Source: Bordetella genomosp. 1
GTDB lineage: Bacteria > Pseudomonadota > Gammaproteobacteria > Burkholderiales > Burkholderiaceae_B
Assembly (NCBI RefSeq): GCF_002261335.1
Contig: NZ_NEVL01000001.1
Location: 124,001 to 188,000 of the forward strand
DNA: 64,000 bases
Direction: 5' to 3'
In this document: one piece after another, positions 37,012 to 45,198 of the stretch
How positions within the stretch are numbered: position 1 is the first letter of the stretch
Layout: every line of letters begins with the position of its first letter
The notes under the pieces: generated by a model
Seen by the model: only the letters and a program-made list of their open reading frames with translations
The model's database searches: none
What the model was told of the DNA's origin: nothing
Made by a program: the position numbers and the translations under genes

Positions 37012-38424
37012 TCACTGGGTATTCGCGCTGCTTTCGCTCGCGTTTTCGTTCGCGCTTTCGCGCGACAGGACGCATGCGAGGGCCGCCACGCATTGCTTGC
37101 GGCGCTCGTCGTCTTCGTGTCCTTGCGCGAGCGCCGACCACTCGGGTCGTCCGCGCGCTTCCTTGAGCGGTGCGGGCAGCGGGCCCTTGCGCCAGGCGTC
37201 GTCGCTGGCGGCGTCGAGCCGCATGGGTTCGCGCGCGGCGTGGCCGCGCCGTTCGAGGCCGCCGATGAGCTGGCGCGCGCGCAGCGCAAGCAGGCGCAGC
37301 ACGGCATCGTCGACGCTGAGCTCGCGATAGCCGCGCAGCTTGCCGGCCAGGCGCCGGCCATAGCGTTCCACGCCCTGCCACAGGCCACCCGCCGCCGCGC
37401 CGATCAACATGCCGGTGCCCAGGCTCAGGCCCGCGGACAGCAGGTCGACGGCGGCGCCCGCCATCGCGCCGGCGGCCGCACCCATGCCCACCTGCACGCC
37501 CATGTGCTTGAGGGCCTGCGGATGAAACAGATCCATGCCGAAACGTTCGCCGGCGAGCGGCAGGTCCTGCGCGCGATAGTCGTCGGGGCGGAAGTTGTAG
37601 AGCGCCAGCAGCGCCGTCACGCAGGCCTGCTCGCGTTCGCGCACGCGGTCGCGCAACTGGGCGGCCGTGGCCGCGAGCGCGGCCTCGTCGTTGGCGCTGC
37701 TCAGGCGCAGCGCCGCCACGTCGACCAGCAGTTCCGCGGCCAGGCGCAGCGCCGTGTCGTGGCGCGCCTGGCGGTCCTGCGCCAACTGGCGCGCCAGCCC
37801 CTGCAACACCGCCGCGTGGCCGTCGAGCAGGATGGCGAGCCGCGCGTAGAGCTGCTGTTCGCCGTCGAGCGGTGGCGCGATGGTGTCGAACTCCAGCACG
37901 GCGTGCAGGCCGAGCCGCGCCATCGCCTCGCGCCAGGCCGCGGCGCGGTGTGCCGGCGCATTCACGAAATTCAGCACCGGCAACAGCGGCCGGCCGCAGG
38001 CGGCCAGCAGCGCGAGCTCGTCGCGGTGCTTGGCCAGCACCGGATCGCGCGCGTCGATCACATAGAGCGCGGCGTCGCAATCCAGCAGCTTGGCCAGCAC
38101 GCGCGCCTCCTGCTCGAAGCGGCCGTGCGCCTCGGGCGAATCGAGAAAGCGGCGGATGCGCGCCGGGCCGTCGAGCCGCTCGCCCGGCGCGTCGAGCTGC
38201 TCGGCGTATTCGAGCAACGCGATGCTGTCCTCCATGCCCGGCGTGTCGAACCATTCCAGCGTGCCGCCCTGGGCGATCGACAGGCGTGCACCCTCGACGT
38301 GGCGGGTCGTGCCCGGCTGGTCGGCCACCTCGCCGAAGCGCGGGTCGCGTGTCAGCGTGCGCAGCAGCGAGGTCTTGCCGGTGTTGGTGTGGCCGACGAC
38401 CGCGATGCGCAGGGGCTCAGCCAT
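37012..38424 (-). CDS. Era/YeeP-like GTPase with DUF3482 C-terminal domain
   Basis: A 470-residue P-loop GTPase. G1 is VVGHTNTGKTS (residues 9-19), G3 DTPGMED, and a YVIDARDPVLAKHRDEL segment follows. The C-terminal half (from about 250) contains a glycine-zipper-like stretch (GVQVGMGAAAGAMAGAAVDL) that could insert into membranes. It overlaps the DUF2868 gene by eight bases and is its constant partner in several Proteobacteria. Function unknown; a membrane-remodelling or sensing pair is inference. Confidence 0.83.
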   Translation of the reverse strand: MAEPLRIAVVGHTNTGKTSLLRTLTRDPRFGEVADQPGTTRHVEGARLSIAQGGTLEWFDTPGMEDSIALLEYAEQLDAPGERLDGPARIRRFLDSPEAHGRFEQEARVLAKLLDCDAALYVIDARDPVLAKHRDELALLAACGRPLLPVLNFVNAPAHRAAAWREAMARLGLHAVLEFDTIAPPLDGEQQLYARLAILLDGHAAVLQGLARQLAQDRQARHDTALRLAAELLVDVAALRLSSANDEAALAATAAQLRDRVREREQACVTALLALYNFRPDDYRAQDLPLAGERFGMDLFHPQALKHMGVQVGMGAAAGAMAGAAVDLLSAGLSLGTGMLIGAAAGGLWQGVERYGRRLAGKLRGYRELSVDDAVLRLLALRARQLIGGLERRGHAAREPMRLDAASDDAWRKGPLPAPLKEARGRPEWSALAQGHEDDERRKQCVAALACVLSRESANENASESSANTQ

Positions 38425-39856
38425 GGCCGGTCTCCAGCCAGCGCAGGGCCGCGCCGGTGTGTTCGTAGAGCGATGCGCCCGACAGGCCCGCGGCCTCCAG
38501 GCGTGACTGCCAAAGCGCGCGGCGCGTGGCGCTGGCCGCGCCGTCGGTTGCGGGCGCAACCAGCAGCACGCGCGTCTGTGCCGCCTGCGCCGACAGGCTC
38601 GACAGCAAGGCGAGCGTGCCGCGGTCCGGCGTCTGGCGCGCGTCGCAGGCGAGCAGCAGGCGCGGCACCGGCGACGCCGCGAGCGCGTCCAGCAGCGCGT
38701 TGCGCTGCTCGCGCGTGTCGAGGTTGCCGGCCACGAAGACCTCGGCCTGTTCGGCGAGTGCGGGCGGCCACGGCAGGTCGTCGGGCAGCTCGAGCGCGGC
38801 CAGCACGGGGCGCTGGCCCAGGTCGGGCAGCGATTGCCGTTCGGTGACGCGCGGTGCGTGCAGCGGATCCGCCGGGCGGTCGATGCCGGTGTGCTCGGCG
38901 GGGGGCTGCAGGCGGTCGCGCAGCGCGGCATAACCGGGCAGGCTGGTGTCGATGTGCACGGCACGCGCGCGGCGCAGGCACATGAACAGGCACCAGGCGG
39001 CGGCGACGAGACGCGGCAGCACGCCCCAGCACACCACCATGCCGATCAGCCACAGTGACCACTGCACCTGCGCGACGGCCGGCAGCGCGGTGCTGCCGTC
39101 GCTGGCGGCGACGAAGGCCGCGTCGGGCAGCGCAAAGCCGAGCCGCGCCGGCAGCCAGCCCAGGAGCGTCGTGAGCTGCACGAAGCTTTGCGGATCCAGC
39201 AGCGTGGTGGCCCAGACGAAGCGGTAGCTCTGCGTCGACAGAATGGTGAGCAGCGTGGCCAGCGCGGCCAGCAGCGCCGCCAGCCAGAGCAGATGGCTGA
39301 CCGCGCCGAACAGCCAGCGCAGCACGCCGGCGCGGCCCAGCAGATTGAGCAGCGCCTGCGGGATCAGCGCGGCGTCGGGGCCGCGCGCCACCTTGCGGGT
39401 GGCCCACAGCCAGAACCTGCCGAGCCCGGTCGCGCCCTTGGGCAGCGGCAGCAGCATGCCGGCCAGCCACAGCAGGAACATCAGGGCGTGCACGCCGAGC
39501 AGCGCGCCCAGGGCCCAGAGTATGTTGACGGGTCGGGTGCCGTCGCCCAACGCGCCGACGGCCGTGGCGGCGCCGGCGCCCAGCACCAGCAGGGTGAGGA
39601 CCAGGAAGGCCATGGTGGCGGCCTGGCGCCAGCGTGCCAGCAGCGTGTCCAGCCCTTCGCGCCGGCCCAGCAGCGCCGCGCGCAGCAGGATGCGATCGGG
39701 CAGCGTGGGGGCCTTGCGCGCCAGCCTGACGGCGCTGCCGTCTTCGAGCGGACCCCAGTGTTCCTCGCGCAGGCGGATGGCCTCGGCCAGCCAGTAGGCG
39801 CCGAGCGCGGGCCGCGCGGTGGGCGTGGCGGCGCGTGCCGCGGGATCAGCCGGCAC
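38417..39856 (-). CDS. DUF2868 membrane protein
   Basis: A 479-residue inner-membrane protein with helices near 80-100, 110-133, 180-207 and 260-290 (AAWCLFMCLRRA marks the end). A cytoplasmic C-terminal domain follows, with a nucleotide-hydrolase-like layout but no P-loop (LALLSSLSAQAAQTRVLLVAPAT). Upstream partner of the DUF3482 GTPase; the genes overlap. Known only as a conserved pair of unknown role. Confidence 0.8.
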   Translation of the reverse strand: MPADPAARAATPTARPALGAYWLAEAIRLREEHWGPLEDGSAVRLARKAPTLPDRILLRAALLGRREGLDTLLARWRQAATMAFLVLTLLVLGAGAATAVGALGDGTRPVNILWALGALLGVHALMFLLWLAGMLLPLPKGATGLGRFWLWATRKVARGPDAALIPQALLNLLGRAGVLRWLFGAVSHLLWLAALLAALATLLTILSTQSYRFVWATTLLDPQSFVQLTTLLGWLPARLGFALPDAAFVAASDGSTALPAVAQVQWSLWLIGMVVCWGVLPRLVAAAWCLFMCLRRARAVHIDTSLPGYAALRDRLQPPAEHTGIDRPADPLHAPRVTERQSLPDLGQRPVLAALELPDDLPWPPALAEQAEVFVAGNLDTREQRNALLDALAASPVPRLLLACDARQTPDRGTLALLSSLSAQAAQTRVLLVAPATDGAASATRRALWQSRLEAAGLSGASLYEHTGAALRWLETGHG

Positions 39857-40238
39857 GGGACGGGGCGTCCGCCGGGGCGCCTGCCGGGGCGCCCGCCGGG
39901 CCGAACCAGCCGGCCATGCGGTCGCGCGCCTGGCGCTTGACCTCGTCGTTGATCGTGAAGGCCACGGTGGCCAGCGCCGCCGTCATCACGCTCAGGTCGT
40001 CGGTGTAGCCCACGAGGGGCGCGAGGTCGGGGATCGCGTCCAGGGGCAGGATGAAGTAGCCCAGGGCGCCGTAGATCACGCGGCGGGCCCATTTGGGCGT
40101 GTCGGGGTTCTGCAGCGCATAGTAGAGCCACAGCGACTTTTCGAGCGCCTGGCGGCCTGCCGCCGTGGCGTGGCCGCCGAGCTTGCGCCAGAAGCGCCGC
40201 TCGGACCAGGCCTTTTCGTAGATTGCGTCCAATGCCAT
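39846..40238 (-). CDS. YkvA-family (DUF1232) small membrane protein
   Basis: The protein has 130 residues. The DUF1232 core (LWLYYALQNPDTPKWARRVIYGALGYFILPLDAIPD) has one hydrophobic helix and the conserved PLDAIPD. A Gly/Ala/Pro-rich tail follows. GGGAGA lies upstream of the ATG at 40236-40238. Its 3' end overlaps the DUF2868 gene by 11 bp, so it heads this three-gene unit. Function unknown. Confidence 0.82.
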   Translation of the reverse strand: MALDAIYEKAWSERRFWRKLGGHATAAGRQALEKSLWLYYALQNPDTPKWARRVIYGALGYFILPLDAIPDLAPLVGYTDDLSVMTAALATVAFTINDEVKRQARDRMAGWFGPAGAPAGAPADAPSRAG

Positions 40239-40314
40239 ATCGTCTCCCGGGGTGTCTGGCCGCGACCGTCGGATCGCGCCGGGGGGATGGATCATTGTAT
40301 AGGGCGCGCCGGCC

Positions 40315-41220
40315 TCAGGCGCCGGTGGCGTGGCGGCGGTACTGGCCCGGCGTCACGCCCACGCTGTGGCGGAATGCGCGGCTCAGGTGGCTCGCGTTGC
40401 CGAAGCCCGCCGCCTGCGCAACGCCGGCCAGGTCGGGGCCGCCGGGCTGGCCGAGCAGCGCGCGCGCCCGGGCGATGCGGCGCTGGTGCACCCAGGCGTG
40501 CGGGCTGGTGCCGAACGACACCGTGAACATGCGGGCGAAATGGTAGGTGGAGAGCGCGGCCTCGCGCGCCAGGTCCGGCAGCGTGAGCGGGGCGTCCAGG
40601 TGCGCCTCGATGTGATCGCGCACGCGCCGCCGCACCGCCGGCGCCAGCCCGCCGCGCAGGGGCGCATTGGCGCGCGCGGTATGGGGCAGCAGGTGGTGCA
40701 GCACCTGCTCGGCGGCGCTGCTGGCCGCGAGCCGGTCGGCCGGCGCGCTCCAGTCGTGGTGCAGCAGCACGCCGCAGGCCTGAGCCAGCTCGGGCGCGTC
40801 GATGTAGGTGCGGTCGCGCAGCTCGATCGTGCGCGGGTCGCGATCGAGGCGCAGCACCGCCTCGCTGGCGAGCCGTTCGGGCGCGATGTAGAGGTGCAGG
40901 AAGTGCACCCTGTCGTTCATGTTCCAGCACGAATAGTGTTCGGACGGCAGCACGCAGAACTTGCCGGCGCCGCCGAAGCCGGGCCCGCCCACGCGGAACG
41001 ACTTTTCGCCGCCGTGCAGGTAGAGCGACACCGTGTGGTGGCCGGGCGATTCGTAGGCGATCACCTCATGCCCGTCGCGGTTCCAGATCGCGGCCGCGAG
41101 GCCGTCGCCCAGGCCGCTGGCGCGGGTGAGCCTGGCGCCCGCCTGGCGCGAGAGCGTGCCGAACACCTTGAAGCGCGTCAGGGCGTCGGCGTCGGCGGTC
41201 GGGAAGGCGGGCGTGGACAT
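40315..41220 (-). CDS. AraC-family transcriptional regulator
   Basis: A 301-residue regulator. The N-terminal sensing region has a cupin-like pattern (VSLYLHGGEKSFRVGG) and the C-terminal double helix-turn-helix at about 200-298 contains LPDLAREAALSTYHFARMF and GFGNASHLSRAFRHSVGVTP. It is divergent from an EamA exporter (136 bp between starts), which it probably controls. Confidence 0.9.
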   Translation of the reverse strand: MSTPAFPTADADALTRFKVFGTLSRQAGARLTRASGLGDGLAAAIWNRDGHEVIAYESPGHHTVSLYLHGGEKSFRVGGPGFGGAGKFCVLPSEHYSCWNMNDRVHFLHLYIAPERLASEAVLRLDRDPRTIELRDRTYIDAPELAQACGVLLHHDWSAPADRLAASSAAEQVLHHLLPHTARANAPLRGGLAPAVRRRVRDHIEAHLDAPLTLPDLAREAALSTYHFARMFTVSFGTSPHAWVHQRRIARARALLGQPGGPDLAGVAQAAGFGNASHLSRAFRHSVGVTPGQYRRHATGA

Positions 41221-41356
41221 GATGTGGCTATGCTAGCCCTTCGCGCGCAACCAAGTGTTGGTCCGAGGTCGCGCCGACCGAAAAAGCGCAAGATTCGGCA
41301 TTTTCGGGCCGGCCGGCGGGCGCAGACTGGGCGCCTCTCCTTTCCCGCCCGATGCC

Positions 41357-42247
41357 ATGAATGCCGCCCTCTACCTGTCGACCGTGCTGATCTGGGGCAC
41401 GACCTGGATCGCGATCAAGCTGCAACTGGGGATCGTGGCGATCCCGGTGTCGGTGTTCTACCGCTTTGCCCTGGCCGGCCTGCTGCTGTGGGCACTGCTG
41501 GCCGTCACCCGCAAGCTCCAGCCGCTCGACCGGCGCGGCCACCTGCTCTGCCTGGGCCAGGGGCTGTGCCTGTTCTGCCTCAACTTCCTGTGCTTCTACA
41601 CCGCCACCCAATGGATACCCAGCGGGCTCATCTCGGTGGTGTTCTCGGCCGCCACGATCTGGAACGCGATCAATGCGCGCATCTGGTTCGGCACGCCGAT
41701 CTCGCCGCGCGTGGTGCTGGGCGGCGCGTTTGGCCTGGCCGGCCTGCTGCTGCTGTTCTGGCCCGAGCTGGCGGCACGCGAGGCGAGCCACGAGACCTGG
41801 CTGGGCCTGGGCCTCGCCCTGCTGGGCACCCTCTGCTTTTCCACCGGCAACATGCTGTCGAGCGCGCAGCAGCGCATCGGTATCCGGCCGCTCACCGGCA
41901 ACGCGTACGGCATGCTTTACGGCGCGGGCCTGCTGCTGGCGGGCTGCATCGCCAGCGGCCAGCCGTTCGCGTTCGACACGTCGGGCGCCTACGTGGGCGC
42001 CCTGCTGTACCTGTCGGTGATCGGCTCGGTGGTGGGCTTCACGGCCTACCTGACCCTGGTGGGTCGCATGGGCCCGGCGCGCGCGGCCTACTGCACGGTG
42101 TTGTTCCCGGTGGTGGCGCTGTCGATCTCCAGCGTGGTCGAGGACTACCACTGGACGGCGACCAGCCTGGCCGGCCTGGCGCTGGTGATGAGCGGCAACG
42201 TGCTGGTGTTCGCGCGCCTGCCGCGGCGGCGCCTGCAGGCGGCCTGA
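41357..42247 (+). CDS. EamA-family drug/metabolite exporter
   Basis: A DMT-superfamily protein of 296 residues with ten helices, starting MNAALYLSTVLIWGTTWIAI, the family opening. Start chosen at 41357; the 34 residues upstream in frame lack family character. Likely controlled by the divergent AraC regulator. Substrate unknown. A hairpin terminator follows before tRNA-Asn. Confidence 0.87.
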   Translation: MNAALYLSTVLIWGTTWIAIKLQLGIVAIPVSVFYRFALAGLLLWALLAVTRKLQPLDRRGHLLCLGQGLCLFCLNFLCFYTATQWIPSGLISVVFSAATIWNAINARIWFGTPISPRVVLGGAFGLAGLLLLFWPELAAREASHETWLGLGLALLGTLCFSTGNMLSSAQQRIGIRPLTGNAYGMLYGAGLLLAGCIASGQPFAFDTSGAYVGALLYLSVIGSVVGFTAYLTLVGRMGPARAAYCTVLFPVVALSISSVVEDYHWTATSLAGLALVMSGNVLVFARLPRRRLQAA

Positions 42248-42298
42248 TTCGCGCGGTGCGCGCTGCATGCGTTGCGCCGCAAGCGCCGCGCAAATGAA

Positions 42299-42330
42299 GA
42301 AGGCCTGGCTGCATGCGCAACCAGGCCTTC
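42299..42330. terminator. Terminator between the EamA gene and tRNA-Asn
   Basis: Stem GAAGGCCTGG / CCAGGCCTTC with a 12-nt loop, A-rich on one side. It can serve the plus-strand exporter and the minus-strand tRNA. Confidence 0.75.
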
Positions 42331-42336
42331 AAATCT

Positions 42337-42412
42337 TGGCTCCCCGAGCTGGGCTCGAACCAGCGACCTGCGGATTAACAGTCCGTCGCTCTACCGACTG
42401 AGCTATCGGGGA
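42337..42412 (-). tRNA. tRNA-Asn (GTT)
   Basis: 76 nt including an encoded CCA. Acceptor arm TCCCCGA / TCGGGGA, D-arm AGCTCAGTCGGTAGAGC, anticodon loop CTGTTAA with GTT, and T-arm GGTTCGAGCC are all present. Confidence 0.97.
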
Positions 42413-42429
42413 ACAGGTAGAGGGGCGCA

Positions 42430-42458
42430 ATTATGCACGAATTTTTGAATTTGTGCAG
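42430..42458 (-). promoter_or_regulatory. Putative tRNA-Asn promoter
   Basis: On the minus strand -10 CATAAT and a weak -35 CTGCAC are 17 bp apart, followed by a GC-rich discriminator typical of stringently controlled stable-RNA promoters. A nearby perfect inverted repeat (CTGCGCA / TGCGCAG, 42483-42501) lies upstream. Confidence 0.55.
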
Positions 42459-42624
42459 AATGCGTTGCAACGGGCGTGTGAGCTGCGCAAAATCTGCGCA
42501 GAATCGCGCTTTTCAGACGATGCGCTCGCGCGCAGGGGCCCAGTGGCGCCGGGAGACCGACCGGCGCGAGGCCCGACCGTGATGCGCTACGCAGGCCCCG
42601 GGGGCAGGATCGGCAAGGGCCCGC

Positions 42625-42825
42625 TCAGGCAGGCGCTGCCGTCTTCACGGGCACCAGGCGCCCGTCGGGCCCGATCTCGTGGCACACGCTGGACGTGCCC
42701 AACACGCGCCGCCCTTCGTCGGTGAGGTGCAGGCGTTTGACCACGATCAGGGCCCCCTCGGGTGACACGATCTCTTCGTGGGAGACCAGCGGCGGCATGG
42801 GTGGGCGTTCGGTGGGTCGAGTCAT
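42625..42825 (-). CDS. Small soluble protein of unknown function, partner of the two-TM/GAF-like gene
   Basis: A 66-residue protein of charged character (MTRPTERPPMPPLVSHEE start, RLHLTDEGRRVLG in the middle) that may form a small beta-rich fold. I do not recognise it. Its ATG overlaps the stop of the upstream gene (ATGA), so the two proteins are made together. The pair lies between tRNA-Asn and tRNA-Thr. Confidence 0.6.
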   Translation of the reverse strand: MTRPTERPPMPPLVSHEEIVSPEGALIVVKRLHLTDEGRRVLGTSSVCHEIGPDGRLVPVKTAAPA

Positions 42826-43592
42826 GGGCGGTACCTTTCGTGGATGTAGTGGTTGACCCCATCACATAGCGCCATGATGGCTTGATAGGCGCCAGGTTCG
42901 TCGAACAGCCCTCTGAGGTCGGAATCAAAATACACCACCGCGATAGGAAGGTGTCCAGGTCCGTCCCCTATCGGCACGGCGAGGGCCGAGTAGCGACCGG
43001 GCAACCGCTCCCGTGCCTGCGTGGCGGTGTAGCCCCAGGTCACCACCAGCTCACGACGGTGTTCCTCATCCGAACCCGCGGCGCTCGAAAGCAGATGAGG
43101 CTGGTTGGTTCGCACTGCAGCGCCCGTGAGGCCGGTACTGACGGAAAACGTTCTGCCCGCCCCGTTGCGGTTGCCGCCCACGTAGTTCACGACCTGCTCG
43201 ATGTGCGTGGGCGCTTCGAGCGGCGGCACGACGCGATGAAACGTCACGCGCAGATGCTGCGAGACGCGTCCGGGCGCGATGCCGCATGCCTGGGCGGTGG
43301 CGGCATGGAGCACATGCATCGCCGCACGAATGCCATCGAGTGCGCGGTCTGGCGTTTCATCGTTGTCACTGCGTAGGGCCAGGAAGACTTTGAAGACGCA
43401 AGCCAGAATCATCCAAAAGGAAACGAACATCGCGCCTTGCAACCACCATCCCGGATGCTCGGTGTCGGTCCACAGGCGGATGGCGCCCAGCGTGGCCAGG
43501 ATGGCGGGCGGCAACCCGGTCAGGACTTCGACGCACCACCGTCTGCGCCATGCCGGCGCGGGCGTGATGCCAGGGATGGGTTCGTGCTTCAT
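42822..43592 (-). CDS. Two-TM membrane protein with a GAF-like domain, unknown function
   Basis: A 256-residue protein. Two hydrophobic helices at about 25-45 (LTGLPPAILATLGAIRLW) and 50-72 (WLQGAMFVSFWMILACVFKVF) precede a cytoplasmic part. From about 145 the pattern GLTGAAVRTNQPHLL ... YSALAVPIGDG ... IAVVYFDSD is that of a GAF sensor domain. Bases 42841-42960 are 54% GC, well below the roughly 68% of neighbours such as sspB, which suggests acquisition. I know no named family with this exact pairing. Confidence 0.68.
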   Translation of the reverse strand: MKHEPIPGITPAPAWRRRWCVEVLTGLPPAILATLGAIRLWTDTEHPGWWLQGAMFVSFWMILACVFKVFLALRSDNDETPDRALDGIRAAMHVLHAATAQACGIAPGRVSQHLRVTFHRVVPPLEAPTHIEQVVNYVGGNRNGAGRTFSVSTGLTGAAVRTNQPHLLSSAAGSDEEHRRELVVTWGYTATQARERLPGRYSALAVPIGDGPGHLPIAVVYFDSDLRGLFDEPGAYQAIMALCDGVNHYIHERYRP

Positions 43593-43825
43593 GGGCGCGG
43601 GTCTGCGATCGTGGCCGACCTGTCAGGAAGGATCAACGACTTGATAGCAGTTGCGCAAAGCGATGGGCAAGACCGGGTGGCACAGGATTGCCACGGTGTG
43701 CGGGCGGGTTCAACCCGGGGAGCGAAGGAAGCGCCGATGCCCGGCCGCAGCGCATGAGCCTGCGGCGGCGGTGGGAAACGAAAAAGGCCGGTCACGAGGG
43801 AGCCGGCCTGTATCGCTGAATCTGA

Positions 43826-43901
43826 TGGTGCCGGTGAAAGGAATCGAACCCTCGACCTTCTCATTACAAGTGAGCTGCTCTACCAACTGAGCTACACCGG
43901 C
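43826..43901 (-). tRNA. tRNA-Thr (TGT)
   Basis: 76 nt with encoded CCA. Acceptor arm GCCGGTG / CACCGGC, D-arm AGCTCAGTTGGTAGAGC, anticodon TGT in CTTGTAA, and T-arm GGTTCGATTCC are intact. A TACAAT -10 lies about 40 bp upstream (43942-43947 on the plus strand). Confidence 0.97.
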
Positions 43902-43956
43902 ACGCCGTTCGCGGCGCCGGGTGGCGGCGCGAAGGGGTTGTATTGTACGTAAAGAT

Positions 43957-43977
43957 GCGCGGGCTTTGCGCCCGCGC
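43957..43977 (-). terminator. Hairpin after sspB
   Basis: Stem GCGCGGGC / GCCCGCGC with a 5-nt loop, followed on the minus strand by ATCTTTA, a weak T tract. Probable terminator before tRNA-Thr. Confidence 0.6.
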
Positions 43978-43980
43978 GGC

Positions 43981-44421
43981 TCATTTGACGATGGTGAGGT
44001 GGGGCCGCTTGGCCTCACCGCCCTCGTCGCCCTCGGCGGGCGCGGCGCCTTCGGGCGCCGGAGGTTCGTCGGCCACGGCTTCGCCCTCTTCGCGCACCGG
44101 CGGCTCGTAGGGCTGCACTTCGAAGCCCATGCCCGCGCCGGTTTCGCGCGCGTAGATGGCGCTGACGGCGCCGATCGGCACCAGCACGTTTTCGGTCACG
44201 CCGCTGAAGCGGGCCTGGAATTCGACGAATTCATTGCCCAGCAACAGCTTGTTGGTGGCCAGCGTGCCGATATTGAGCGTGATCTGACCGTCGTGCACGT
44301 GGGCCATCGGCACCATCGTGTGTTCATCGACCTGCACGGTGATGTACGGCGTGTAGCCGTTGTCGGTGCACCACTCGTGCAGGGCGCGGATCAGATACGG
44401 TTTGGTCGAGGTCTCGCCCAT
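43981..44421 (-). CDS. sspB: ClpXP protease specificity-enhancing factor SspB
   Basis: A 146-residue adaptor that delivers ssrA-tagged proteins to ClpXP. The core domain (TKPYLIRALHEWCTDNGYTPYI ... NKLLLGNEFVEFQARFSG) fills about 1-105. A Glu/Ala/Pro-rich flexible linker leads to the C-terminal ClpX-binding tail KRPHLTIVK. It follows sspA by nine bases. Confidence 0.94.
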   Translation of the reverse strand: MGETSTKPYLIRALHEWCTDNGYTPYITVQVDEHTMVPMAHVHDGQITLNIGTLATNKLLLGNEFVEFQARFSGVTENVLVPIGAVSAIYARETGAGMGFEVQPYEPPVREEGEAVADEPPAPEGAAPAEGDEGGEAKRPHLTIVK

Positions 44422-44430
44422 TTCCCTGCC

Positions 44431-45042
44431 TTAGCGACGCATGACTTTTTCGGAGGGCGTGAGCGCCTCGATGTAGGCCGGGCGCGAGAAGATGCGTTCG
44501 GCGTACTTCTGCAGCGGCGCGGCGTTCTTGGGCAGTTCGATGCCGTAGTGATCCAGGCGCCACAGCAGCGGGGCCACGGCCACGTCGAGCATCGAGAACT
44601 CTTCGCCGAGCATGTACTTGTTTTTGAGCAGCAGCGGGGCGAGCTGGGCCAGGCGGTCGCGGATGGCCTGGCGGGCCAGCACCATCTTCTTGTCGTCCGG
44701 CTTGGCGCTGCGGTCTTCGAGCGTCGAGACGTGCACGAACAGCTCTTTCTCGAAGTTGTACAGGAACAGGCGGGTGCGCGCGCGCATGACCGGATCGGCC
44801 GGCATCAGCTGCGGGTGCGGGAAGCGCTCGTCGATGTACTCGTTGATGATGTTCGACTCATACAGGATGAGGTCGCGCTCGACCAGGATGGGCACCTGGC
44901 CGTAGGGGTTCATCACCGCGATATCTTCCGGCTTGTTGTACAGGTCGATGTCGCGAATCTCGAAATCCATGCCCTTTTCGAACAGCACGAAGCGGCAGCG
45001 TTGCGAAAACGGGCAGGTGGTTCCGGAGTAGAGCACCATCAT
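44431..45042 (-). CDS. sspA: Stringent starvation protein A
   Basis: A 203-residue RNA-polymerase-associated protein with a GST fold. It begins MMVLYSGTTCPFSQRCRFV, the thioredoxin-like half, followed by an all-helical C-terminal half (RTRLFLYNFEKELFVHV). It affects transcription under starvation. Two adjacent Met codons are possible starts; AAGGA lies upstream. Operon with sspB, downstream of petABC as in related betaproteobacteria. Confidence 0.94.
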   Translation of the reverse strand: MMVLYSGTTCPFSQRCRFVLFEKGMDFEIRDIDLYNKPEDIAVMNPYGQVPILVERDLILYESNIINEYIDERFPHPQLMPADPVMRARTRLFLYNFEKELFVHVSTLEDRSAKPDDKKMVLARQAIRDRLAQLAPLLLKNKYMLGEEFSMLDVAVAPLLWRLDHYGIELPKNAAPLQKYAERIFSRPAYIEALTPSEKVMRR

Positions 45043-45198
45043 GGCGATAAGTCCTTCGTATTGAAATGCGAAAGGCCAGCGCTGCCTCGAGGGCGGGCGC
45101 TGGCCCCGGTTGCCAGGCGACGACAGGGGTGTAGCTTGCCGGTTTCGTCCGGCCTAATTAGGGACGGACGATGCTGGCCGGGCGTTGCGGTTTATAGG

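Noticed and set aside
42337-43901. Integrated element with attachment sites at the two tRNA genes
   Set aside because: No integrase gene and no direct repeat of either tRNA 3' end was found in the gap. Both tRNAs are intact. Only the GC drop and position suggest acquisition.
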